Below are positions 56,050-64,000 of a DNA stretch of 64,000 nt, piece after piece (the first letter of the stretch is position 1; each line of letters starts with the position of its first letter). Below the pieces are notes generated by a model. The model was given only the letters and a program-made list of their open reading frames with translations, was not told where the DNA came from and searched no databases. The DNA comes from Isoetes taiwanensis (Eukaryota > Streptophyta > Lycopodiopsida > Isoetales > Isoetaceae). The DNA lies in contig JAJEKV010000075.1 in the NCBI GenBank assembly GCA_021234155.1, positions 1,366,001 through 1,430,000 of the forward strand. The letters are read 5' to 3'. Made by a program: the position numbers and the translations under genes.

Positions 56050-56259
56050 CATAATTTTGCTGGCCTCCACATTGTAAATATTTTTTTTTTGGTATTTAAT
56101 AAAAACTTTTTATTTGTATTAAAAACTTATTTATTTTGTATTAAAAATGAAAAAAAAAAATGCTGACGTCAGCCTAAATAAAAGGAGTTAAAAGGACTTT
56201 AAAAAGTCCATTTCAATTGTTAGGATTGTTTCTCTTCCTCTCACCTCCCTTTCAGCACC
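56050..56259 (+). promoter_or_regulatory. Possible ORF1 poly(A) signal and ORF2 promoter
   Basis: AATAAAAA at about 56097 could end an ORF1 transcript. GCTGACGTCAGC (56162-56173) is a perfect palindrome with the bZIP/CRE site TGACGTCA. CTAAATAAAAGG follows at 56174-56185 as a TATA-like element, then a small palindrome GGACTT/AAGTCC at about 56199-56214. The ATG of ORF2 is 75 bp downstream in a good context (CACCATGG). TTTCAG at 56250-56255 could alternatively be a splice acceptor. Confidence 0.5.
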
Positions 56260-57659
56260 ATGGCAGCCGCCGACCTTACCGCCTGGTACCATGACGGAGA
56301 GCAATGGGATCCGCAAGTCCCGTTCGACCTGCTGCGGCCTTTGCTATGCCAGCGCCTAGATCTCCTTGCCAACATGCAGAGGCATCCGGATTATGCCGGA
56401 TTTCTAGATTTCTACAGGGAGGAGATGCTCCCTCTGTGTATTCCTCTTGGGGATCCTCCCCAACTATATCTGGAGCGGGAGGTAGTCCGGGAGATGTTAG
56501 GAGGGGACACCCATGCATATGATGTGCTGAAGGGGAAGCTCCGATGGGGCAAACATCTACCCGTTGTGCAGCATCAGGGTCGGCAATACCTTGAGGTTGC
56601 CTTTGCCCTAGCCATCCTCATGGATCAATATGTCGAGGATCAAACCTTGCCTGTGGAGAAAGGCAAACTACCTGAGTCTTCCGAGGAGGGGGAAGACGAA
56701 CACATAGGCATGGGCGACTTCGCCCGTTGGAGGCAATTAGCGGAAGAGCTGCCTCCGTGCCGTGAGCAAGCCGTAGGCTTGTCAGGGCTGGATGCCCTTC
56801 CAGTTATTTATCACCAAGGGCAAGAATATCTCCTCTTGGATGATATTATCTGGACTTATCACATGGTGGCTGGATTTAGGCGCAAACGTAAAGACCACGT
56901 GCTTTATGAGCTTGCAGAGTATTGCATGGATGATTTCATCGACTTCACTTCTATTGAGTTGCCTTCGGAGGTGCAGCAGCTGCTCCAGTTCCGCCAGGAG
57001 ACTATCGAACCCGCCGAGACATTGCTACGGCTTCGGGACTTCGTGATGCAGGAGCCGGCCTCTCAGCCCTCACCAGATGCCTTCACGGCTATGGGACCTC
57101 ACGTCCCAAACATCAATATGGTTGAGGTTCCCTCGGGTTCAGATGACGAGGGAGAGGATTTATATCATAATCCTGCTCATGAGAAGGAGGAGCAACAAGA
57201 ACTTAAGGAAGAGGAGGTTTTCATGGATTTGGATAAAGAGGTGGCCACATTAGAGACCCGCAAGGGAAGGTATCGGGCAACCACCTCACCCGTTTCTTTT
57301 TGTCAGCCTTTCGACATGGGCAAGTCCTTTTTGTGGCCCGGGATTTGGGTCCGGAGGCTGAAGCTTCATGGTGGGCCCTCCGTGCTCTCTCTACACTGGC
57401 CGGGCACAAGAAGCTCCCCTACCGTACGTTTACTTATGTACTCGTGCGACGGGATCTCGCCATGACGGCCTTAGGTCAGGACATCGCGCCCTGGATGAGC
57501 ATGAAGCTTCTTACGGCAGCCCCATTGGCCGTTGCCTATCCACCAGAGGTTGCATCTATTGCGGCTGCCACAGTAGATCCTGGGGTGACCCTGCTTCGAC
57601 ACCGACCGCTACCACCACCTCCTAGGTCTACAGATGAAGAAGGAGGACCTAGTTCCTGA
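56260..57659 (+). CDS. Retrotransposon ORF2: accessory protein with internal repeat
   Basis: No known family recognised. Frame 1 runs 56260-57465; near 57290 the sequence appears to shift, and the frame 57300-57659 continues more plausibly (VARDLGPEAEASWWALRALS, ending DEEGGPSS). Residues 99-128 (HLPVVQHQGRQYLEV) and 179-208 (ALPVIYHQGQEYLLL) are an internal duplication 80 residues apart. Residues 285-330 are strongly acidic. A diverged, collinear relic lies at 19383-20332, so the protein is older than this insertion. It has no zinc knuckle and no protease or polymerase motif. The shift falls at a T5 run next to CAG and could be a sequence error or programmed. Role unknown; the acidic stretch would be compatible with histone binding, which is speculation. 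Confidence 0.7.
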
Positions 57660-57838
57660 ATGATTGTATTGTGCTTCTTGCATTTAAGATATTGTAAAAT
57701 TTTGACTGGGAACATTTTAGCCATTTTATAATATACTAAACCCCTTTTGTTCTTCTCCATGATGTGTCTTTTAATTATTGAAATTTAGAGTATAGTAATG
57801 TTATGAAATGCTCTATACCCATTTCCATTGTCTTGCAG
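57660..57838 (+). other. Spacer before ORF3, possible intron end
   Basis: AT-rich; ends with a pyrimidine tract and TTGTCTTGCAG at 57828-57838, a good 3' splice site directly before the coding-like GAAGAGACACTT. A donor was not identified with confidence. Confidence 0.4.
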
Positions 57839-58296
57839 AAGAGACACTTCTGGAATATGAAGAGAGGATTACAGAGCAGATAAGGAGGGATGACCAGGGA
57901 CCACCCGAACAGGACTATGGCCAGAGATATGGAGAATATCCAGAATGGGATGAAGGTTACGAGATGGAACCCCCGCCACCAGGAGAACCCTATGATCCTG
58001 ACAAAGGGTTGGAGATAGTCAACATCCTTAGGGACAGAGCTTTCCAGGACCTCAAGCAAACGCTGTGCCGTACCTGGGACTATTGGAGCATGACTAGGCA
58101 CGAGGCTTTCGAGGACGCCAACGACCATCTGTGGCAACTCTTCTATGCTCTGCGAAGGCTTTTCAATCTTCTCATTGTTAGCCCAACGTGGGAATACCAA
58201 CCAGTAATTGTACAAGCCTGGGCACGTTACAAGCTCATTAGGGCTGTACGGGAGAGTGTCCGCTACTCGATCCTGTACCCCTTTGCGAACCCCTAG
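57808..58296 (+). CDS. Retrotransposon ORF3: small acidic/aromatic protein
   Basis: Unrecognised frame of up to 162 codons. If translation starts at ATG 57808 the first 10 residues come from sequence that looks intronic. If spliced at 57838 it would be an exon joined to ORF2. The middle is Glu/Pro/Tyr-rich (GPPEQDYGQRYGEYPEWDEG). The second half is helical and rich in aromatics (LKQTLCRTWDYWSMTRHEAF, WQLFYALRRLFNLLI). The frame is intact up to TAG 58294-58296. No homologue seen elsewhere in the window. Confidence 0.55.
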   Translation: MLYTHFHCLAEETLLEYEERITEQIRRDDQGPPEQDYGQRYGEYPEWDEGYEMEPPPPGEPYDPDKGLEIVNILRDRAFQDLKQTLCRTWDYWSMTRHEAFEDANDHLWQLFYALRRLFNLLIVSPTWEYQPVIVQAWARYKLIRAVRESVRYSILYPFANP

Positions 58297-58859
58297 GCTT
58301 GGTCCCTCAAGTTATGTGTTTTTGTTGTTGTTACGTCGTGTGCTAGTAGAACTTTAAAACTTCCACTGTATAATACCTCCTTCTGTGCCAACCCTTGTAC
58401 CAATCAACTTGTTGTTGTACTCAACTTGAATGAAATGAAACATCAGTTTCTATTTGTACTTTTTCTTGTCACTGTCAGCAATTGTTATCTAAATAAAATT
58501 GTATGTTATTGTACGTCTGCTTATGCTTCCATGAATGCTCGATATAGCAGCGGTGCGTCTGCTAACGCCGCTTGGCGACACCCTCCAACGCCGGTAAAAG
58601 TGACTCTGACAGGAATTGATGTTAATGAAAAGGCAGCTAGGCGAATTACAGGCCTATGTATTGCATGCCAACCCACCGCAACAAATCCAGGAGGATGGAC
58701 CGGAGTTACCTCCACTACCACCGAGTCCACCTGCTTGGTGAGTCCTCCCCCGGAGCTAGTCCCTGTACACGCAAGGAGGAGGCCTCATGCTAAAAGCGTT
58801 ACCGGTTCCTCTAAGGATAGTGCCACTTCCTCCCACGATCAACCACTTCCGTATCTTAC
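58297..58859 (+). other. Leader and N-terminal part of gag, frame unclear
   Basis: The frame 58426-58932 is open but switches from hydrophobic, leader-like sequence to Pro/Ser-rich sequence. The gag reading continues in another frame from about 58850 (SISGDHAKRRDKEYRKTVD). In yet another frame LGELQAYVLHANPPQQIQED reads like a gag N-terminus at about 58640, so shifts are likely. Confidence 0.4.
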
Positions 58860-59411
58860 GGTTCATCTATCAGTGGTGACCATGCAAAGCGCCGAGACAA
58901 AGAGTACCGTAAGACGGTTGATACAGCTATAACGAGTATATGGAAGAATAGGAAATTGGCCCAGTTTGATGGGAAATCCCGAGGCGGTTTAAACGCCGAG
59001 TCCTGGTTGGATGAGATGAAGGAGTTTGGGAAGTCTTACGGAATGACAGAGAAAGATACAGGAAAGGTTGCCACCACCAACCTTACAGGAGCTGCCCGTA
59101 TTTGGTGGAAGGGCTATGCCAGAGCCAAGCATTTGGACAGGAGCAGATGCAACTTCAGGAAGTTTGCCAAGGCCTTCAAGTCGCATTATGTGCCCCGTGC
59201 GCACAAATGCCAACATATCCAGACTTTCTACAGGTTGGAGCGAGAAGAGTATGTCGTGCGGGCTTACGGATGAGTTTATCTTTGAGGTTGTATGTACCTG
59301 GTATGAATGAGAAAAGGCGTTGGAAGGCTATATTGAGGGATTGGCACCATCAATCAAACGAATGGTTAAGGCCATAGACCCAAAATCAGTTCGCAGGGCG
59401 AGGCTAAAGCA
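58860..59411 (+). pseudogene. gag capsid region, frameshifted
   Basis: The capsid protein packages element RNA into virus-like particles in the cytoplasm. The frame to 59273 reads AQFDGKSRGGLNAESWLDEM, TTNLTGAARIWWKGYARAKH and FAKAFKSHYVPRAHKC, the Ty3 retrotransposon-gag domain. Near 59262-59290 the frame breaks (expected MxEFMRLRLYVPG is in shifted pieces), and again before 59390. The relic at 41.2 kb carries the same domain. Confidence 0.85.
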
Positions 59412-60779
59412 TTGAGCCTCGAGGAGGACACGCCAAAGAACCAGTATCCACGTCCTGCGCCTTACTCGCAGCCACGGCCGTCCACACCGTACAAACCCCG
59501 CTCCCCAAGTCCGGGACCCTCTCAGCAGAACTCTTATGGCCGTCAGGAAAAGAAGGTTACCTTTAGTGCTCCTGATAAGCAGAGCAATGCCGGTAAGGAA
59601 GTTCGGAACCTCTTACAGTCTATTCCTAAAGAGGCCCGTGAACAGCTCTGCCGAGATAAGGCATGCTACAGGTGTATGAGGCCAGGACACTTCATGCAGA
59701 ATTGTCCTTATGTCACGCAGACTGCCCAGCTGGCCATGGCCGACCTCGATTGGGATGACCTGGAAGCAACACAACCCGTCGAGGAGGAGTCTCCCGATTA
59801 CATTCACGGTGCGTCTCATATCCTTGCAGCTATAGAAACCGGCAATGCTGAAAGTCAGCCTGCTGTTATTTCTACCATAGGCCAAGTAGACAGGAAGCCT
59901 TTTATAATTCTTATGGACACGGGAAGTACATATAATTTCGCTTCTCCTAGGATGGCCCATGTCTTACGTCTAGAAACATTGAGGTCCCGACCGAGACCTG
60001 TCACTCTAGCCAGTGGTAAAGTCAGACATACCCATGGCCGTCGCATCAATCTCAACATGCAGCTCCCAGGTGCACCAGTTGCTTTGGGTGCCAAATTGAT
60101 GGATATTGGCAAATATGACCTCATTGTTGGTATGGAATTCTTAGCATCTGCAAAAGCTAACATAGACTGCGAGAAGAGAGAAGTTACCTTCAATGCAGCT
60201 AATGGAGCTCGCGTAACTGTTAAAGGTGAACCTCTCAACCCAATCCTGCAGTCTATGTCCATCAGGCAGTTAGATAAAGCTATACACAAGGAAAAGCTCC
60301 TTTGCATCGTTATGCTTGCTTCCATCGAGTCAGATGCTAAGCAAAAACAAGTAATCGACGCCCTCCCAGAGGGGATTGCTAATCTTCTCCGCGAATTTGG
60401 TGATCTTTTTCCGGATGAGATTCAGAAGCTTCCTCCTTTTAGAGGGGTGGAATGTGAAATAGCTTTAGAACCAGGTACCAAGCCTACCAGCAAGGCTCCG
60501 TACCGTATGAGTCCTCCAGAATTGGCAGAACTTAAGAAGCAACTTCAGGAGCTATTAAACCTAGGTTTCATCCGACCTAGTGTTTCGCCTTTTGGCGCCC
60601 CTATTCTCTTTGTTAAAAAAAAGGACGGCTCACTGAGGATGTGTATTGATTACCGACAACTTAACAAGCATACCATCAAGAATCGCTATGCTTTGCCTAG
60701 GGCAGATGACCTAATGGATCAGTTACAAGGGGCTAAGTATTTCTCAAAGATTGATCTTAAGCCGGATACCATCAGATAA
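59412..60779 (+). CDS. gag zinc knuckle, protease and start of reverse transcriptase
   Basis: Open to TAA 60777-60779, in frame with upstream sequence (no ATG needed; it is part of a gag-pol polyprotein). Zinc knuckle [14 protein letters not shown] (CX2CX4HX4C) near 59668-59709, for RNA binding. Aspartic protease: [16 protein letters not shown] near 59910-59957 with catalytic DTGS, then VTLASGK and DLIVGMEFL. Reverse transcriptase starts at [14 protein letters not shown] and includes [38 protein letters not shown] and FSKIDLK. It ends when one base appears lost at about 60762, just before the conserved GYHQI. The product as sequenced would lack the polymerase active site. Confidence 0.9.
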   Translation: MSLEEDTPKNQYPRPAPYSQPRPSTPYKPRSPSPGPSQQNSYGRQEKKVTFSAPDKQSNAGKEVRNLLQSIPKEAREQLCRDKACYRCMRPGHFMQNCPYVTQTAQLAMADLDWDDLEATQPVEEESPDYIHGASHILAAIETGNAESQPAVISTIGQVDRKPFIILMDTGSTYNFASPRMAHVLRLETLRSRPRPVTLASGKVRHTHGRRINLNMQLPGAPVALGAKLMDIGKYDLIVGMEFLASAKANIDCEKREVTFNAANGARVTVKGEPLNPILQSMSIRQLDKAIHKEKLLCIVMLASIESDAKQKQVIDALPEGIANLLREFGDLFPDEIQKLPPFRGVECEIALEPGTKPTSKAPYRMSPPELAELKKQLQELLNLGFIRPSVSPFGAPILFVKKKDGSLRMCIDYRQLNKHTIKNRYALPRADDLMDQLQGAKYFSKIDLKPDTIR

Positions 60780-61192
60780 GGATCAAGGAGGAGGACATCC
60801 ATAAATCCGCTTTTCGCACTAGGTATGGGCATTATGAATTTACAGTTATGCCTTTTGGATTAACTAATGCCCCAGCAACATTTATGCGACTAATGAATGA
60901 TGTCTTCCGACAATACTTGGATGATTTTGTTGTTATTTTCTTCGATGACATTTTCATCTACAGTAAGACCCTTGAAGAACATGAGAAACATCTTAGATTG
61001 GCCCTACAAAAGCTGAGATGTCATCAACTCTATGCCAAGTTCTCTAAGTGCAAGTTTGCCACTCCGAAGGTTGATTATTTAGGCCATATCATTTCCGCAG
61101 AGGGAGTTGCTACAGACCCCGCAAAGATAGAGGCCGTAAGGGGAATGGCCTATTCCGGGGAATGTTTCCAAATCCATGCTTCTTGGGATTAG
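60762..61192 (+). pseudogene. Reverse transcriptase palm and thumb, shifted frame
   Basis: The continuation reads [40 protein letters not shown], then [12 protein letters not shown]. The catalytic Asp pair is present; the usual first Tyr of YxDD is Phe, a substitution also seen in active plant Ty3 elements. [20 protein letters not shown] closes the domain. Near 61160-61190 two single-base losses (in CCC and TTT runs) cause another shift before [12 protein letters not shown]. Confidence 0.88.
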
Positions 61193-61830
61193 CGGGATAT
61201 TACCGGAAATTTGTAAAGGATTTTGCAAAGATTGCAGCTCCTCTTACAAATCTCACCAAGCAGGAAAAGGTGAAAGATTGGATGGAGCACTGGAAGACGA
61301 AGGTCCAGCAAAGCTTCCAACAGCTTAAGGATGCCCTCACATCAGCACCAATTCTCACGTTACCCCATCCTGATCAGGATAAGCTAGTGGCAACAGATGC
61401 TAGCAAAATTGCCACCGGTGGGGTCCTAATGCGAGGGGGAGAGTTATTGCTTATGACTCAAAGAAAATGAACGAGACAGAGCAACGGTATCCTACCCATG
61501 ATCAGGAATTGTTAGCCGTTGTCCGTGCCCTGCGAATATGGAGACACTACCTTCTTGGTAGAAGGTTCCAATTGGATACCGATCATCAAAGTCTCCGTTA
61601 TTTATTCACCCAGCCAAATCTTAATCTCCGTCAAAGAAGATGGATGGAATTCTTGGAGGAGTATAATTTGAGATTATGTACAAGCACCCGGCAAGCACAA
61701 TGTGGTTGCGGATGCATTGTCACGCCATCCCTTGGTGACCAGCACCCATTGCAATGCCATTTCTCGCTTACCGGTGAGTTTGGCAAACAGATAGAGCGGA
61801 CCTTGGCCACGGATCCGAATTCGTGACATT
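61190..61830 (+). pseudogene. RNase H domain, frameshifted
   Basis: RNase H degrades the RNA strand during reverse transcription. [20 protein letters not shown] connects to KLVATDASKIATGGVLM with the first catalytic Asp (TDAS). A shift at about 61428-61440 (ATGCGAGGG where ATGCAGGAGG is expected) separates this from NETEQRYPTHDQELLAVVRA and HYLLGRRFQLDTDHQSLRYL. Another shift at about 61670 precedes the HNVVADALSRHPL segment. Confidence 0.82.
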
Positions 61831-61910
61831 TGGGATAGTTTGGCTAAAGAAGCTCGCCCGCGGATCTGCGGTAGCGGCGCTTTTGTGCCTATAAGAAGGA
61901 GGGCAACTTA

Positions 61911-63323
61911 TTGTATCACAAGGATAAGTTGTGTGTACCGCAAACTTCAGGAGTACGGAAACTCATTCTTCATGACACGCACAATAGCCCTATAGCTGGA
62001 CACGCAGGGTTTATGAAAACCTACTTTAAGATTCGTTCCAGCTATTTCTGGCCTTCTATGAAGAAGGACATTGCCAGATACATTAGGCAGTGTCAGGTAT
62101 GCCAGCAGACTAAAGAAGAACAGTTAAGAATCCCAGGTGAGCTACAACCTCTGGATGTGCCCAACGCCAAATGGGAAGTAATAACTATGGATTTCATTGT
62201 GGGCCTTCCAAGAACTCTCCGAGGATATGATGCCTTAATGGTTGTGGTCGACAAATTGTCCAAAATGGCTCATTTCTTGCCATGCCATACCACGGATACA
62301 GCCTTTGATACTACTCTGCTTTTCGCCAAGGAAATCTTCAGATTACACGGAATGCCACGAGTAATTGTGTCGGATAGGGATCCCAAATTTGTGAGCGCAT
62401 TCTGGAAAGATTTCTTTACCACCATTCAGACCAAGCTTGCTATGAGTACAGCATATCATCCTCAAACAGATGGCCAAACAGAGCGGGCCAATCGCATTAT
62501 AGAGGATATGCTAAGAAGTTATGTGTGGAGTAAGCAATCACAATGGGCTGACTATATTTATCTGGTCGAGTTTGCTTATAACAGCATGAAGCAGGAATCT
62601 TCCAGGATGTCCCCCTTTATGATAAATTATGGTTATCAATGCCTTACCCCAGATACATGGCATAACCCCGTCTCTAAAGTAGAGGTTTCTCAACAACTCC
62701 TCTTAGAGATGCAAGCGCTGGTCGAAGAAGTTCGTGGTTATTTATTAGTTACACGCAGTCGTCAGAAGAGTGTGGCCGACAAACACAGAACCCCACGCAT
62801 TTTCCAGGTGGGCGACTCGGTTTGGCTTAAGATTAAAGTGAAACAAGCCAAGCTTAAGATTGGCAACTGCAAGAAGTTGGCACCCAGATGGGCTGGACCG
62901 TTCAAGATTATTGACCGTGTTGGAGAGCAGGCATATCGCTTGGATTTGCCGCCCCGCTTGAAGATCCATAAAGTCTTTCACGTGAGTCTTCTCAAGCAAC
63001 ACACCCCTGCTCCAGAGGAGGTTTTAGACACCCCAATCCTCCTAGAAATGACGGAGGAGCAACTCGAGATAGTCCCTGAAGCTCTTCTTGATCGAGCTTA
63101 CAAACAAACCAGAAGGACTCAAATGTTGCAATACTTGGTTAAGTGGAAACACTTACCAGTTGAGGATGCTACGTGGGTGATGAAAATAGACCTTGACAAG
63201 CACTATCCGGACTTCATGCGGGAATCTCAAGGCCGCACCATCAACGATGCGATCAACCCCGCTTCCGGCGGTAAGTGCAAGACTTGTGTGGCCAAGAAGT
63301 ATGTGGAACAAGATGCATCATAG
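61911..63323 (+). CDS. Integrase with chromodomain-like C-terminus
   Basis: 470-codon frame (start chosen at the first codon after the last stop; really the end of the polyprotein). Zinc-binding HHCC: H24, H31, C61, C64. Catalytic core: D94 (TMDF), D155 (VSDRD), E191 (TDGQTER), with the classical 35-residue spacing between D155 and E191. GPY/F module at WAGPF, residues 327-331. Residues about 403-437 (MLQYLVKWKHLPVEDATWVM) match the chromodomain pattern YLVKWxxxxxxxATW, the histone-tail reader that defines chromoviruses. All catalytic residues are present and the frame is intact, so this part could act in trans. It inserts element DNA into chromosomes in the nucleus. Confidence 0.93.
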   Translation: MYHKDKLCVPQTSGVRKLILHDTHNSPIAGHAGFMKTYFKIRSSYFWPSMKKDIARYIRQCQVCQQTKEEQLRIPGELQPLDVPNAKWEVITMDFIVGLPRTLRGYDALMVVVDKLSKMAHFLPCHTTDTAFDTTLLFAKEIFRLHGMPRVIVSDRDPKFVSAFWKDFFTTIQTKLAMSTAYHPQTDGQTERANRIIEDMLRSYVWSKQSQWADYIYLVEFAYNSMKQESSRMSPFMINYGYQCLTPDTWHNPVSKVEVSQQLLLEMQALVEEVRGYLLVTRSRQKSVADKHRTPRIFQVGDSVWLKIKVKQAKLKIGNCKKLAPRWAGPFKIIDRVGEQAYRLDLPPRLKIHKVFHVSLLKQHTPAPEEVLDTPILLEMTEEQLEIVPEALLDRAYKQTRRTQMLQYLVKWKHLPVEDATWVMKIDLDKHYPDFMRESQGRTINDAINPASGGKCKTCVAKKYVEQDAS

Positions 63324-63527
63324 TTGATAATAGTTACCAATGATGGGATCTCCTTCGTGTTCCCTAGGACGTGGTGTACTGTCAATGTGGACATGACCAC
63401 GAACTGCTTGGAAACCATGTAGTATAGTTCTTATTCATTTTTTTCATTTTTTTATATAGGGGGTGGTCCCTTCAACCACAACCTACTTACACTATCTACA
63501 TACTGATGTATTGACATGTGCAGGCAA
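63324..63527 (+). other. 3' untranslated segment before the 3' LTR
   Basis: No gene. A purine run AGGGGGTGG at about 63459-63467 could be the polypurine tract, but it lies some 60 bp before the LTR instead of next to it, so the true tract is uncertain. Confidence 0.4.
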
Positions 63528-63669
63528 TGTGACGTTCCAAGTATTTATACAGTATACGTATAAATATATTGACACGTCACCTAGTATAGATACACCGCTA
63601 TGGGGCATGTTGACCTAGGGGGTTGGCCACAATGGATTTAATTAGCTATGCTAATTTAAATATAAAGGA
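63528..63669 (+). repeat. 3' LTR, first 142 bp, interrupted by a Helitron
   Basis: Matches 52435-52576 with two substitutions (52458 G/A, and C/T about 30 bases later). Similarity stops exactly at an A; the 5' LTR continues with T at that point. Confidence 0.9.
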
Positions 63670-64000
63670 TCTTATATTATAATGTTTTAGGGTGTGTCTT
63701 TAACCACGCCCTAATTTGGATGGTCGAGATTCGTTTGATGGACGATTGAGATTAACTTTTGCAAAGAACGAACTCCGGCGAGCAGTTTGGAGGTCGATTA
63801 CACTTTTATTAGGTGTTTTTTTCCCGTTTCCTTTCTTCCTAAAACCCTAAGCCATTCCGGAGGACGGCATGGCCCCATTGTTTTGTCGCCTCCTTCAACA
63901 GCTTCTTTCTGGCAGTTACAAGATCCATTAGCCACTGCAAGCTTGCTGCATGTTTATTTTGCCCTAGATCGGCATGTGCTCTTGATGAATACGAGCTCCG
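63670..64000 (+). mobile_element. Helitron 5' end, runs off the window
   Basis: TCTTATATTATAATGTTTTA begins directly after A at the LTR break. 5' TC, the AT-rich start and insertion between A and T fit a Helitron. GATGGTCGAGATTCGTTTGA-like wording resembles leaders after other Helitron 5' ends, including that at 21.0 kb. The 3' end lies beyond the window. Confidence 0.6.

Larger units (their letters stand above)
52435..63669 (+). mobile_element. Ty3 chromovirus LTR retrotransposon with extra ORFs and histone H3 domain
   Basis: 5' LTR 52435-54005, primer-binding site at 54006, three extra ORFs (54793-58296), gag-pol (about 58860-63323), and the start of the 3' LTR at 63528. The order protease, reverse transcriptase, RNase H, integrase and the chromodomain-like tail identify a Ty3 chromovirus. 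Total length to the Helitron break is 11.2 kb. The first 143 bases of both LTRs differ at two positions, implying recent insertion, yet pol has several frameshifts. It probably moves, if at all, with proteins from intact relatives. Confidence 0.9.

Noticed and set aside
1-64000. CRISPR arrays, bacterial operons, ribosomal RNA
   Set aside because: No direct-repeat/spacer pattern, ribosome binding sites or rRNA sequence; all recognisable proteins are of plants or plant transposons.

Overview
The window is nuclear plant DNA, mostly transposable elements. SAUR auxin-response genes, a PLS-type PPR gene, Ty3 chromoviruses, Helitrons and LINEs are all present. The style of the PPR and LINE proteins suggests a fern or another seed-free vascular plant; that is an inference from protein style, not a computed placement. 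Only two or three loci look like possible functional host genes, the SAURs.

Layout. 1-1725: decayed LINE. 3.2-5.6 kb (minus): decayed transposon encoding a Rep-like HUH endonuclease. 5.6-12.1 kb: gene-poor, with one foldback element. 12.1-15.4 kb: two divergent SAUR loci separated by a 1.73-kb insertion of nested foldback elements. 15.9-20.4 kb: LTR remnants, a large foldback, and a relic of an unusual retrotransposon accessory protein. 21.0-25.1 kb: a complete Helitron carrying a PPR gene. 21.6-39.7 kb: this Helitron and its flank, tandemly repeated three times (about 6.4 kb per unit), each unit ending in an array of palindrome-centred 72-bp repeats. 39.7-42.7 kb: gag-protease relic of a Ty3 element. 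43-46 kb: two more LINE 3' ends, one inside a Pro/Ser-rich reading frame. 46.6-47.7 kb: an inverted duplicate of the SAUR locus. 48-52.4 kb: gene-poor, with MITEs.

52.4 kb to the right edge holds the most remarkable object: a Ty3 chromovirus with a 1.57-kb 5' LTR and three extra ORFs between the primer-binding site and gag. The first extra ORF (418 codons, uninterrupted) ends in a nearly complete histone H3 core (last 100 residues). The second extra ORF has an internally repeated motif and what looks like its own promoter, and a diverged homologue lies at 19.4 kb. The element's integrase carries a chromodomain-like C-terminus. Its 3' LTR is interrupted by the 5' end of another Helitron.

A caution for the whole window: differences between the three tandem copies, and some retrotransposon frameshifts, fall repeatedly at CAG/CTG sites, including the primer-binding site. 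This pattern is what systematic read errors at methylated CHG cytosines could produce, so part of the apparent decay may be assembly artefact.
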